Of a stretch of 64,000 nt of DNA, positions 35,563-44,983 are shown one piece after another. Source of the stretch: Phymatolithon calcareum (Eukaryota; Rhodophyta; Florideophyceae; Hapalidiales). The stretch lies in assembly GCA_977006965.1 (NCBI GenBank), contig OZ345354.1, forward strand, positions 1,116,001-1,180,000. The letters run 5' to 3'. The notes under the pieces are model-generated. The model was not told where the DNA came from. It worked only from the letters and a program-made list of their open reading frames with translations, and made no database searches. Within the stretch, counting starts at the first letter, position 1, and each line of letters opens with the position of its first letter. The position numbers and the translations under genes are program-made.

Positions 35563-35713
35563 CGTGCTGGGGGCTTGGTCGTTTGGGCAGGGTCTGCTCA
35601 GGGGCTAGAGTGCGATGTGTGTGTGCTGTTTGGATGTTTTGGTTGTGCGAGGGATGCGTTGGGGGAAAGGTGGAAGCTAATGAAGAGTTCGTGCGCAGGT
35701 AGCGTAAATGGGT

Positions 35714-35722
35714 CCCATAACC
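35714..35722 (-). other. Primer-binding site of the Copia element
   Basis: Immediately after the 5' LTR the minus strand reads GGTTATGGGACCCAT. The first nine bases are complementary to the anticodon region of eukaryotic initiator methionine tRNA (CCCATAACC) rather than to a tRNA 3' end. Drosophila copia is known to prime from a 5' half-molecule of that tRNA. Beyond nine bases the match is imperfect. Confidence 0.6.
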
Positions 35723-35832
35723 TGTGATCACTAGGTCTCTTACCTCTTTACTGTTACTGCAAGCTACGATTATGTATCTGCTGGCACCGTCGTTCCAGCG
35801 GTTGCATTTAGGGTATGATGTGAATCATAACA
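35723..35832 (-). repeat. 5' LTR of the Copia element (110 bp)
   Basis: Starts TGTTATGATTCAC and ends GTGATCACA on the minus strand. At 110 bp it is very short for a Copia LTR. Confidence 0.9.
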
Positions 35833-35837
35833 TCGAA

Positions 35838-36584
35838 CATAGTTTTTGTCCTGCTAGACCTAATGTGTACTTTTTGCAAAGCTAAATGCATAGGAATCAC
35901 TGCAATCTGATATAGTTTTTAAAAGCGTGTTGACTTTCCTTTACTGTTCAAACTTCGCAGTCACACTTCGATTTGAGGGGAATTGCCTGCGCCGCAGATG
36001 CCATATGTCCAGCCTACAGTAACTGTTACGGTCTAACATGATGCTGTCCCTTTCTGGTGCCGAGCCAAGCATCTATTCTCGCTCATATGATCAATGATCC
36101 GTTGACCTCCATCAGAACTGGTTGAATCTGGATGTTTGACTTGCACATGTCCGCGTTTATTGGAAAAGAAGACATTATCTCTTTGCCAGAATTTCTCGGA
36201 TCTCCCAGACCCACGTTGGTCAACGACTGGGAGATAAATGATTCTGATCTTCAGTGATGAAAGTGACCTGATCGTCTACAACACGGATAACTCCCAACAC
36301 GCTCGAATGTGAAGGAAAAGCGTTTGCACAAGAGAAGGCAAAAATTTACTTCTCTACGACTCAATCTAGCAGAAATGTCAACGATAGTGAGTAGCTCGCA
36401 ATTCAACGCATATTCAGTTGCGAAGTCAGACCGACTTCGCCGAAATGCTCGAACACGCAACGATGCGAAACACACGGTCGCGATACTCAAGGTTGGAACC
36501 TTTCACAAATCTCGACGCCGACCGGCGCACCGCTGCAGTCTCCCGAATAACTACGCTGCCCTGCTAAGCGATGCAGTAAGCTGA
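35838..36584. other. Intergenic, nothing recognised
   Basis: Between the Copia target duplication and the eS26 stop. A 9-bp-arm hairpin (36200-36208 with 36227-36235) is the only structure noticed. The side next to eS26 must contain its 3' UTR. Confidence 0.5.
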
Positions 36585-36950
36585 TTACTTGCCTCCAGCA
36601 CCAGCTGGTCGAGCACCAGACTTGTCTGAGCGGTACTTGTCCATCATTGCTTGTCGCGGGTTCGTGCGCACTGCGCGGACGGCACGGGCCCTCGGGCGCA
36701 CAGTCTTGCGATGCACGGCGCAGGAAACGCAGTAGTGAAGCTTGATGTAGAACTTCGGAAGCTCGTAATCGTCAATAACGCAGGCGTCAATCAGATCACG
36801 GAGAGAGCTCTTATCGACAATGTTCCGAACGGTAAAGCGCTTGATCGCTTTGTCTTTCGCCGGCTTGCAGCCACATCCATCGCAAACAACTAGACGGGTG
36901 TGATTGCGGCCGTGGCGGTTGCGGCCATGGTTCCTCCGCTTCACCGTCAT
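36585..36950 (-). CDS. RPS26: 40S ribosomal protein eS26
   Basis: 121 residues, intronless. The start MTVKRRNHGRN, the zinc-ribbon cysteines (CDGCGC and, about 50 residues later, YCVSCAVHRK) and the conserved core KAIKRFTVRNIVDKSSLRDL identify eS26, which sits at the mRNA exit channel of the small ribosomal subunit. The length is normal for the family. The last 20 residues (after MMDKYRSDK) replace the usual proline-rich tail by a Gly/Ala/Lys stretch. The start is the only ATG that gives the conserved N-terminus. It is divergent from the aminotransferase gene, 394 bp between start codons. Confidence 0.97.
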   Translation of the reverse strand: MTVKRRNHGRNRHGRNHTRLVVCDGCGCKPAKDKAIKRFTVRNIVDKSSLRDLIDACVIDDYELPKFYIKLHYCVSCAVHRKTVRPRARAVRAVRTNPRQAMMDKYRSDKSGARPAGAGGK

Positions 36951-37344
36951 CTTGGCGAACAAATTAGACGGTGCACAGTGGATGAATGGAGAGCAGAAAT
37001 CTGCTTTTTGGTTGTATCAAGACCGTGGCGAACCTGCAATCAATAGGGCGCCGCCGGCGACGACAATTATCGTTGAAAGTAATTTCTCAATGCGCAATAT
37101 GATAAATGTAATTGAAGTTTTGGAATACGGTTCAACCCTGTAAGGCAAGTTCGTGCTGTACTGTAGTCGCTGAAGCTCTACATATTTTTATAAAAAACCG
37201 GAAACTCCCAGGGTTTTCGCACGGACCAATCGTTGCGTTATGCCCTTGAGATCAATGATGCAGTCGCCACCGCAGACTTAACCTTAATAAACTTAAAGGC
37301 GAGGTCTATCCTGTGCGCGAAACACTCAAAGTGAAGTGAAATAA
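36951..37344. promoter_or_regulatory. Bidirectional promoter region, eS26 / aminotransferase
   Basis: 394 bp between two divergent start codons must contain both promoters. TATAAAA at 37189-37195, 150 bp before the aminotransferase ATG, is a candidate TATA box for that gene. A CTGTACTGTAG motif lies at about 37156-37166. Confidence 0.45.
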
Positions 37345-38814
37345 ATGGCTGCGCTTTGGTCCAGTGATTACACTGATACGATCAATCTTGGAAGGGTCCT
37401 CTGGAGTACTGTCCCTAGTATTTTTGCAACGCATGCTACAGTAATCGATTCTAACGTCTCCTCTATCTATTACCTTCCGTTTGTACAGGGTCACCCGAAT
37501 CCTTCGTTTCTGCCTACAAATGAAGTGAATAATGCTTTTCGTGCTGCGTTGTCTGACGAGAAAAATGCGAAATTCCTTCTGCAATATGGGCGAATGCAAG
37601 GCAATCTCGCTCTATGCGAGGCCATTTGTGAGATGTTGAAATCAAAAGCAGGGCGAAAGAAGATCACTCCGGACGAAATCCTTATCACCAATGGAGGGGG
37701 ACCAGGGATGTCCCTTGTATGCCACTTGTTCACGACTAAGCATGACGTAAGTTTTTATTGCATAACACATTTTTAGAAGCCACTGTTTCCTGGGTTGTTC
37801 TAACTCATGACCTGCCTTGTGTTACACAGACAATTTTTGTGGACTCTCCAGGATACTTTTTGAGTTTCAATACATTTCATGATTGTGAACTCAATGTTGT
37901 TGAAATACCTACAGATGCAGATGGCATTGACGTTGACGTGGTGGAGGCCCGGCTTCGCGCAGGAGAGCGTCCGGCAATGCTTTACACTGTCCCAATAGCG
38001 AACAATCCCACCGGGGTGAATTTGTCTAACAGGCGCCGTGAACGATTGGTGGCGTTATCCAGAGAATTCAATTTTAAGATTGGTACGTCCACTTTTGCGT
38101 AGCTTTTCTATGCGCCCACATGATCCAACGTGATCGACCAAATTTTCTGCTGAATGACTTACTTTCAACATTTCTTGGAACTCTGCATTGTGAATTACAG
38201 CGGCAGATGAGGTGTACCAGTTTCTGGAATTTGCGGAAAAGCCGTCCGTTGGGTGCTTCGATCTTGACGATCCCAAGCACCCAACAGTCTTTTCCATCAA
38301 CTCTTTCAGCAAAATTTTGGGCCCTGGAATTCGACTGGGTTGGATTGAAACCAACAAAGTACATATGCAACGCATTCTGAACTGCGGGCCGCTGCAGTCA
38401 GGAGGTGGATTAAACCCGTTGGCCTCTGGAATGGTGCTCGAATTGATGAAAACTGGGTTTGTGATTGAACAGATGGACATGCTCCGCAAAAATTACAAGG
38501 AAACCTGCACTACTCTGTGCAGTTCATTGCAAAAGCATGTGGGAGCAGCTCTAATGCCTGGAGAGAAGCTTACATTTGAAACTCCCACCGGTGGATTTTT
38601 CTGCTTCGTGACTTTGCCGAAACGATTTGACACTCAACGGTTGTTGGAGCAGGCTCAGGAAAAGTATGGTCTCTCATTTTACGCCGGAAAGCACTTCTGT
38701 GACAAAAAGGACAAGTTCCATAGCAGCATACGGTTATGTTTTGCATATCTTGAATCAGAGGAAATCGACAAGGGAGTTATGCGGTTAGCAGAAGCAGTGA
38801 AGAATTATTCATGA
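37345..38814 (+). CDS. PLP-dependent class I aminotransferase (aminoadipate/kynurenine type), three exons
   Basis: Exons 37345-37746, 37830-38082 and 38201-38814. The introns are 83 and 118 nt, start GTAAGT and GTACGT and end CAG. Joining gives 422 residues and restores IAADEVYQ across the second junction, a conserved class I motif. D221 should hold the pyridine nitrogen of PLP. The Schiff-base lysine is K256 in NSFSK. Other family marks are LQYGRMQGN, ITNGGGPGM, YTVPIANNPTGV (Asn that contacts PLP) and IRLGWIE (near the substrate-carboxylate arginine). It most resembles the 2-aminoadipate/kynurenine/aromatic aminotransferase branch. The actual substrate cannot be told. No targeting peptide is obvious. 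Intron 1 contains CTAAC near its 3' end as a branch-point candidate. Confidence 0.92.
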
Positions 38815-39305
38815 TTTTAGAATAACATTTGCGGTGTTCGTGCATAGACGTTTTTTAGCACGATCTGAGCAACTCAAAAACATTCGACCGACTGCACGGT
38901 TCAACGATGCCTCAGTCCGGTCAGGCGACTTGTCTTTTACATTGGTCAAGACGACCACCGTCTTCTCTTTTAGAAAGGTTTGTTCAATGAAATATTGACC
39001 GGACCAAGCGTAGAACAAAGAGATCCTATTCGCATTCCGGACGGGGACGGATTCTCCACTCCCTGGAGACGTCTGGAATCCTGCATCTAGGGGAAGTGGA
39101 TTCCAAACGTCAACGCATTCTGCCACACAAAGAAGTTTTGGGAAACTGTTGTTTCGGAGTCTGGAATATAGATTATGTAGATCGGGGACCTTTGCCCCAT
39201 ACGGTCCTAAATTGAGTATGAATTCGGACCTGCACTGCTTGTGTGGAGGTTCACCCCAAGGAGGGACGTTCCGTCAGGTATTCCCGCGGAGTTCCTCTGA
39301 CGAGC
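38815..39305. other. Intergenic between aminotransferase and IMP1-like gene
   Basis: 491 bp. The minus strand is open without ATG for about 155 codons (39279-38811), but no domain was recognised, so no gene is called. Confidence 0.45.
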
Positions 39306-40040
39306 ATGGCGATGTTTTCTCGGCTTGGAACCGTCTTGCGATTCGGCGCCGCAGCGTATGTTACTCAAGTTTATGTCATAAACTCGACTATGGTATGTCT
39401 GCATAGCTTCCTCGTAAAATTCACTGGGCAAATCCGACGAAGGCCTTTGTCGGCTGTACGTTGCACTTATTTTTATATTGCGCATCTTAACATTCCCCTC
39501 ATATTGTCTCTCGAAAAAACGCGCTGAATTGCAAAGAGTATAGGACCCTCTATGTTGCCGACGTTTAATGTGAGCGGCGACGTGCTTTTGACGGAGTACA
39601 TTTCCCCGCGCCTAAATCTAATCAAATCTGGGGACGTTGTGGTTGCTATCAAACCGACAGATCCGCGCGTCTCGGTCCTAAAGCGCGTCAGAGGTATGGG
39701 CGGAGAGAAAATTTGGGTGCATCCACGAAAAGAGCAACATCCGGTTGAAATGGTTGTACCTGAAGGCCACGTTTGGCTTGAAGGCGACAATGCAAGCCAG
39801 TCGACAGATTCTAGAGAGTATGGACCTGTCCCAATGGCATTGATAAGGGGAAGAATTATCTTGCGGTTTTGGCCTATCAGTCAGGCAGGCTTCATCCGAT
39901 CGAATGTCATTGACCATACGGCAGAAACGCGCGCTAAGTCTTGGTTCCGCGGCCCAATTCAAGGCGTGGAAGCAGAGTTTGACGAAAATCAAGGGAACTT
40001 TACGGAAAGCCGAAAAACTTTTTCATCGCGGAGGTTTTGA
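39306..40040 (+). CDS. Mitochondrial inner membrane protease, IMP1-like, two exons
   Basis: Exon 1 is 39306-39392 (29 codons) and exon 2 is 39537-40040. The 144-nt intron starts GTATGT and ends GCAAAG. The splice places SIGPSMLPTF directly after the N-terminal hydrophobic helix. S34 is the catalytic serine of type I signal peptidases and K78 in SVLKRVRGMGGE is the lysine of the Ser/Lys dyad. GDNASQSTDSREYGPVP is the conserved third box. The product has 196 residues, a little longer than usual because of a polar C-terminal tail. IMP proteases sit in the mitochondrial inner membrane and remove bipartite sorting signals in the intermembrane space. IMP1 rather than IMP2 is a preference, not a proof; a plastid processing peptidase is less likely at this size. 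Confidence 0.9.
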
Positions 40041-40265
40041 TTTACTGGCCTATGTTTCCGCGCGCCCATATAACATTGTGCTCGATGTTGCCATATTCTG
40101 AAGGACTGGCAGAGGCCGAAGAGTTCGGAACGCTCCGCGGAATTTTCCTAGAGTTCGTTAACCTTTGAGCTCGCCCTTTTACGCGCCATACTAGTTCAGA
40201 ATATAACCTGCATTGCACTAGACAACCGGCATACGATCTTTACTGAATAGTCGGTTCTCAGCGAT

Positions 40266-40547
40266 TCATCCGCCATGTAACGTAGAGATGAATGATATGT
40301 GATCGTCGTTTGACAGATTATACTCAGTAGTGTTTTCCAGTTCCCAGTCAACGTCGTTAACCAGGACGAGAACTCCGGGTCGCAAGGTGTCTCCAATAAC
40401 AAACATATCATGCTTCTCTTTAACCAAGTTGTTCTTTATCCACTGTATTAGCCCGCCTAGGGCTATTACATCTTTCGGGACTGTGACTCGCATCTTCTTC
40501 GTATTGCCGAATAGCACTTCCAGGCCACCACTGAGTCGCTCATCAAT
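40266..40547 (-). CDS. URM1: URM1 ubiquitin-related modifier, start disturbed
   Basis: The conserved body is clear: TKKMRVTVP, LIQWIKNNLVKEKHDMF, GDTLRPGVLVLVNDVDWEL and the C-terminal ISTLHGG, whose terminal glycine is activated by the E1-like enzyme UBA4. URM1 is the sulfur carrier for thiolation of wobble uridine in tRNA and can also be conjugated to proteins. The reading frame is open back to a TAA at 40548-40550 but contains no ATG. An ATG at 40541-40543, overlapping the stop of the upstream frame as TGATG, lies in the neighbouring frame. One extra base in the run GTGGTGG would explain this. Alternatives are a tiny upstream exon or a non-AUG start. Confidence 0.88.
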   Translation of the reverse strand: MDERLSGGLEVLFGNTKKMRVTVPKDVIALGGLIQWIKNNLVKEKHDMFVIGDTLRPGVLVLVNDVDWELENTTEYNLSNDDHISFISTLHGG

Positions 40548-40968
40548 TTAAAGGCGTAAACCTGACGTCAGCACGAGATACTTGAACGGTCTGCAAGGTT
40601 TGATGGGACATTTGGTCGTACCTGAACTCTAAGTTTATGGCCGTCATTGGCAGCAGTCTTGTGACGAAAAGAAGCTTTTGACTCTGAGTTGCGCAGGACG
40701 AAGAGCGGAAAAAATGTCCAAAACCGACGAACCCTAGGTGGTCAAAGCCACGTGAATCAGATGCATTGTCCACGTGTGCAATTACATTGTTGGACAGTCT
40801 GTCTAATAGTTCTGTTGCAACTTTGGCGGGAAATACAAAGGATGGCATTGCGCAGCGTCTGAAAGGCCAATGTCCAACTCGGTCAACTGTGCGGAGAAAA
40901 CCTCCTTGAAGCAAACGTTCCTCTATCGGCGCAGGAATCCTGGCACGCACTGAACATTGCAGTGCCAT
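40543..40968 (-). CDS. Hypothetical protein, 141 residues
   Basis: An ATG-started frame between URM1 and PSF1. No domain was recognised. The N-terminus (MALQCSVRARIPAPI) is basic and could be a targeting sequence; residues about 70-100 contain glycine/phenylalanine-rich FVGFGHFF. Its ATG is 53 bp from that of divergent PSF1, and its TGA overlaps the candidate URM1 ATG, so a shared promoter and a dicistronic or overlapping transcript are possible. The open frame continues upstream of the ATG without a stop for a further 18 codons. It may instead be a non-coding open stretch. Confidence 0.4.
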   Translation of the reverse strand: MALQCSVRARIPAPIEERLLQGGFLRTVDRVGHWPFRRCAMPSFVFPAKVATELLDRLSNNVIAHVDNASDSRGFDHLGFVGFGHFFRSSSCATQSQKLLFVTRLLPMTAINLEFRYDQMSHQTLQTVQVSRADVRFTPLN

Positions 40969-41021
40969 TGTGATTGAAGAGCGGAAGGTACTGTAGCTGA
41001 CGCCCTCACAACCTTTCTTCA

Positions 41022-41695
41022 ATGCACGGCAAGAGAGGCGCAGAGCTTTTGGAAGAATTGCGCAAAAGCAAATGGTTACCGCCGTATAACGTAAGTGCCT
41101 TTATCCTCGCTAGAACGCCACCCAGCGTTTGCGGCATCTGCGAGCTCCGCTCACCCTTGTGACCTTGAATTTGTGCAATTTATTCTGCCAGGACGCAGCC
41201 GTGCGGCAAATAGCAGCCGAAATCAAGGAACTGTTAGAACCACTGCTCGAAATTCTGTCGAATCACAAATCGGAACTACGAAGTGACCCCTCGTATGCAG
41301 CTGGCGTCGTTGTGTACCATCGAAGTATTGAGCGGAACAAGCGTTGTGCGCTTGCTTATCTATTCAACCGATTGCGTCGCATCCAGGATTATCGATGGGA
41401 TGCAGGGGCTTCTTCCGCGACGCATCTGGCCGAGAGCATGAGCGGTCCCGAGTCGCACTTTTTGAACGACTACAACAAAATTCTGGGAACGTATTGCGAC
41501 ACTGTCGAGTTGGATTTGACCGCGGACAGAAAACCTCCTCGTGATCTCTACATTGAAGTGCGTGTTTTGAGAGATTGCGGATCCGTCATGACAGATTCTG
41601 GTTCCGTGGCGCTGAAACCTGGAACTGCCCATTTTTTGAAGAGGTCTGATGTTGAGCATCTTATTCGACAGGGTGCTCTTGAGCACATTTGCTAG
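41022..41695 (+). CDS. PSF1: GINS complex subunit PSF1 (GINS1), two exons
   Basis: Exon 1 is 41022-41090 (MHGKRGAELLEELRKS...) and exon 2 is 41192-41695. The 101-nt intron starts GTAAGT and ends TCTGCCAG; the junction is phase 0. The 190 residues match the family length. Diagnostic segments are ERNKRCALAYLFNRLRRI (central helices) and KPPRDLYIEVRVLRDCG, then the C-terminal FLKRSDVEHLIRQGALEHI, which forms the mobile B domain required for replisome assembly. GINS joins CDC45 and MCM2-7 to form the replicative helicase in the nucleus. The short first exon supplies the N-terminal helix and explains why no suitable ATG precedes exon 2. Confidence 0.94.
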
Positions 41696-42288
41696 TTGTT
41701 GAGATCGTTTCTGCTTGCAGCGCTATTCAATTCGTAATACAACAATGTGAATATATACTTTCTTGCTGCAGACTTCGTTACCTTTTCTTGCTGGTTGAAG
41801 AGTTTGAAAGGATCGACTGTTTATTTCGTTGCTTCCCGGCTTCTACGCCACAAACTCCCCGTTTTGCAGAGCCTGAATCTCTCAAACAGCCGAGTCAAAT
41901 TCACTGTAGAAATATTACTCCCGTGCTTCTCAGTTGCCTTCTAAAACCGAAGACCAAAGTCAAGTTCCTCATGCTTGCCGCCAGTAAGTACAACAAACGA
42001 CTTTCCCGGGCCCTGGTGGCCAATGTATCAATCCAACACAATACGGAATGATTGATCAGTTTCTGGCGCACTAGCAAATAGCTGGGTTCGCGGTTGCGCA
42101 TGGACACGTGCCATCGTCCGCTTCGCATCAACCTTTAACACGTTCAATCACATCACCGCCAATCTCTCCAAATCCCGTGCCAGCTGTGACACAGGAATTT
42201 AGACCTGCTATCTTGTCCTACATTTCTTTCGGCGAGGTGCAGCAGCTCAGCAGAACAGGAAAACAAGGACACGAGTGCTTCCTGTTTA
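41696..42288. other. Convergent 3' regions of PSF1 and the sulfotransferase
   Basis: 593 bp between two converging stops. The short open frames have no motifs; this presumably holds both 3' UTRs and terminators. Confidence 0.5.
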
Positions 42289-43407
42289 TCACTTCAGTTT
42301 CAATGTATCCTTGCATTGCGGATATTTCGTAAGCTGTTTCTCAAACAGGTCCTCGGCAAACTTGTAAAGCCGCACATCCAGCTCCTCCGCAATTCGAGTA
42401 GCGTTTGCTAAGGAGTCTGGCAGCCAGTCAATGATAGCGCGCGAGATCTCCCGTCGATTAATAGTCGACGAAGCAATTTTCTGAAAGCGAAGTTTTTTTT
42501 GCAGCCCAACTTCCCTCAAAGTAGCGTAGCACGCATTGTTCAGAATATGCGATAACACACAAAGTCCCTCCACATAACGCTCCTGCAACCCAACAAAGAA
42601 GAATTGATTCTGCAAATTTTTCTCCGCCCCGCGCAAAGCAGCCCTTCCCACAAAGACACTGAGGTCCACAAGGCGACCACGCAGGTTGGCCGCAATTTCG
42701 GAGATCGCCTCCCCACCGGCTAGCCGCTTCACCATGTAATTGCGGTTCTCATGCAACAGATATCGAGCGAGGCGGGATTGCTCTACGTCAAGTGCACGCC
42801 GAAGCTGCATTCTCAGGGCTGCTCTAGACGCATCAACCGACCCCATTGCATGGGCTTTAATCAACATTTGCAGTCCAGGTGAGGCCTCGAAATGTGCATA
42901 GTGCGATACTTTCCGGTGCAACGGGTCGCGCAAAAATGTGAAGTACAGAGTCTTCCGCGGATGCAATAGTGAATGTGCGCCGATACTCTGGTGTCCGATG
43001 ACAAAGTCGTAGGCGACCCGTTCATGTCGGGGCAAAGATGCGAATATGTCAAGGTTACAGTCCGTTCCGTTTGCAGACTTTTGGCGTCCAAACCACCATC
43101 TTTTTAACCATGAGTCGGGCTTCGCGGGGTGGCAAGTGTGAAACAGCTTAAGCCCATTGCGCTTAGCAAATCCAGTCAGCGCGATTTTCAGGTTATTTCC
43201 AGCAGTCTTGTGAAGATGAACGAACACGCGGACGGGAGGAGTGCCGATGCACTTGGAATTGTTCTCGGGAGATTTAGTCCCTCGCAAAAAAGAGCAGAGT
43301 AAGGCAATCGTACAAAGAGTTGCTGTGATCGGTATAAACCATGGCGTAACCCTTGGTCCGTGCTTGCCTGTTAGATAGCGCACGGAGCGATTTCTTTTCC
43401 GGTACAT
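42289..43407 (-). CDS. Type II membrane sulfotransferase (HS2ST-like)
   Basis: 372 residues, intronless. A basic N-terminus and a membrane anchor at about residues 21-41 give type II topology, as in Golgi carbohydrate sulfotransferases. The 5'-phosphosulfate loop is VHLHKTAGNNLK (residues 63-74). The 3'-phosphate site is FLRDPLHRKVSHYAHF, with the Arg/Ser spacing of the heparan 2-O-sulfotransferase superfamily. Such enzymes move sulfate from PAPS to polysaccharide or glycoprotein in the Golgi lumen. In an alga with sulfated cell-wall or mucilage galactans that would be a natural substrate, but the acceptor is inference. The ATG at 43407 is the only start that keeps the anchor. Confidence 0.87.
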   Translation of the reverse strand: MYRKRNRSVRYLTGKHGPRVTPWFIPITATLCTIALLCSFLRGTKSPENNSKCIGTPPVRVFVHLHKTAGNNLKIALTGFAKRNGLKLFHTCHPAKPDSWLKRWWFGRQKSANGTDCNLDIFASLPRHERVAYDFVIGHQSIGAHSLLHPRKTLYFTFLRDPLHRKVSHYAHFEASPGLQMLIKAHAMGSVDASRAALRMQLRRALDVEQSRLARYLLHENRNYMVKRLAGGEAISEIAANLRGRLVDLSVFVGRAALRGAEKNLQNQFFFVGLQERYVEGLCVLSHILNNACYATLREVGLQKKLRFQKIASSTINRREISRAIIDWLPDSLANATRIAEELDVRLYKFAEDLFEKQLTKYPQCKDTLKLK

Positions 43408-43846
43408 GGATTAGAGAATATTGACGAGGCGGAAAAGCAGGCATCTCTGCCGAAAGTTGAGACTTTAGCACGTCACAGAAACACACAGAGGCCTTGTTGA
43501 AGGTGGAGCAGTGACACTCAGTGAAATCCAATCAAGCTGAAATTTTTACTGCTCAGTGTCGTGCAATTATTGTGTCAACTTGACGAATACCAAGCACTCG
43601 GCATAAAAATCATAAAACCCAAAATTTCCGTCCACATATCCTCATTAGTCTGCAGAGCTACTAGAAACGGTTCAATTTTTGCCAAGAAAGATCGTTCTGC
43701 GAGTTGCAATCTCATCTTGATTAAGCCGATGAGCATACGGTGTTGTCCAACGCCGTCGGTTATTGGACCAGAAATACGGTGTCTCAGTCCACCCCGTGTC
43801 TCAATTAATCCTTCCAAGGCCAGATGCGAAGAGCCTCCCAGGTTGT
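43408..43846. other. Intergenic, nothing recognised
   Basis: Upstream of the sulfotransferase and downstream of the methyltransferase stop. It should contain the sulfotransferase promoter and the methyltransferase 3' UTR. No motif stands out. Confidence 0.5.
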
Positions 43847-44983
43847 TCACGGACGAAGTTGCCCAATTTTTAAATACGGCACCGGCAAGGCATCCAAAAA
43901 CTGTTCCATACACTCATTGTACTTGTACAATCCGGAGCCTGGAGGATGTAGACAAAGAGTAGGAAGCACATGGTTACCCCCACGGCCTTTGTCCTTGTCA
44001 TGGACGTTTTCCGCGTTATCTTCCTCCCGCCGCGGTACAGCTTCGATCAATATACGACTGGGACATTCATCCTCGCTGTGTTTGACTTTTTGAAGGACTT
44101 CAACTCTTAAACCAGCTCCACTCAAGGCATGAAAAAGTCGATCGACTTCACGTACGTCATAAACGATGAACACCCGAGGTGGAAAATGACGATTACTTGA
44201 TGACAAAGCCTTAGCGGCAGCATTCAGAAAGGCACCAATATTCGCACTAGTCTCCATATGAGCAAGCAGTTTTTCACGCCTCCGTGGCGGCGATCTGTTC
44301 CCAATTTCATAGAAAGGCGGGTTCATGACCACTACATCAACGCTATATCTCAGCTCACTCGGCAACCCGTCGGCCAAATCGTGTCGCAAAACAGTCCCTT
44401 TCATGTCATTGAGCTGCAGATTTCGCGCCGCGCGGTTGGCTAACTGTCCCTGCAGCTCGACTTGGTGGATCTCGCAAGCACCGTACGCGCGTCCGAATAA
44501 AATTGAAACAAGCCCATTCCCAGCACCTAAATCAAGCATCCGCAGCGCGCTTCTCGGCTCAGTGGTTCTTTTCCCAATCCGAGACCAGGCAAAGTATGCA
44601 AGTAACTGCGAATCTGTGTTCGCACGATATCCACGCCGCGATTGCAGTAGATAGATCTTCTTGCGCAAAATCAGATCCAGTGTTTCGGCATGGTCTGGAC
44701 GCAACGAGGGAGGCAAGTCGGAAATGTCCTGCTCAGACCAAGCATCTTTTCGTCGCCTTGTGAAGCCGTAAGGTTCATCAGTTTCGGGAATCATGTACAC
44801 TTTCTCATTTGACGTTCTTTGCGCCACTTGCATTTCAGCTGCTGCCGCCATTGAGTACAGGTTTTTAAGCCCAAATCTCTGTTGCGTAGCTCCAAATGGA
44901 AGCCGAAGGAGAGGAAGAGGAAATGCCAATAATGCCGTGCGTGTCCTGTGACAGTTGGATAAGGCGGCGTTCATTCTTTGCAT
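43847..44983 (-). CDS. TrmN6/YfiC-like adenine-N6 methyltransferase, organelle-type N-terminus
   Basis: 378 residues, intronless. After about 90 residues that look like a transit peptide (Arg, Ser and Ala-rich, LLAFPLPLLRLPF), the core begins with YRANTDSQLLAYF. Then follow SAM motif I, MLDLGAGNGLVS (D151 to G157), VELQGQLANRAARNLQLN, and the catalytic NPPF (221-224), the signature of N6-adenine and N5-glutamine methyltransferases. Bacterial TrmN6 methylates A37 of tRNA-Val(UAC). An organellar tRNA modification role is the natural reading; methylation of another RNA is possible. The C-terminal 50 residues are a low-complexity extension. The start chosen is the first in-frame ATG. Confidence 0.82.
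   Translation of the reverse strand: MQRMNAALSNCHRTRTALLAFPLPLLRLPFGATQQRFGLKNLYSMAAAAEMQVAQRTSNEKVYMIPETDEPYGFTRRRKDAWSEQDISDLPPSLRPDHAETLDLILRKKIYLLQSRRGYRANTDSQLLAYFAWSRIGKRTTEPRSALRMLDLGAGNGLVSILFGRAYGACEIHQVELQGQLANRAARNLQLNDMKGTVLRHDLADGLPSELRYSVDVVVMNPPFYEIGNRSPPRRREKLLAHMETSANIGAFLNAAAKALSSSNRHFPPRVFIVYDVREVDRLFHALSGAGLRVEVLQKVKHSEDECPSRILIEAVPRREEDNAENVHDKDKGRGGNHVLPTLCLHPPGSGLYKYNECMEQFLDALPVPYLKIGQLRP

Larger units (their letters stand above)
30628..35832 (-). mobile_element. Complete Ty1/Copia LTR retrotransposon
   Basis: Bounded by short LTRs (5' LTR 35723-35832, 3' LTR 30628-30786 in element orientation) and by a perfect 5-bp target duplication TCGAA at 30623-30627 and 35833-35837. 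LTR ends are TG...CA. A primer-binding site follows the 5' LTR directly and a purine-rich tract (AGAGGGGC) precedes the 3' LTR. One uninterrupted frame encodes gag and pol in the Copia order protease, integrase, RT, RNase H. The shared part of the two LTRs differs at about one position, so insertion was recent and the element may still be active. It sits 295 bp after the Pumilio stop, pointing the opposite way. Confidence 0.96.

Noticed and set aside
38811-39279. Antisense open stretch of about 155 codons between the aminotransferase and IMP1-like genes
   Set aside because: No ATG near its start and no recognised motif, although it looks mildly protein-like.
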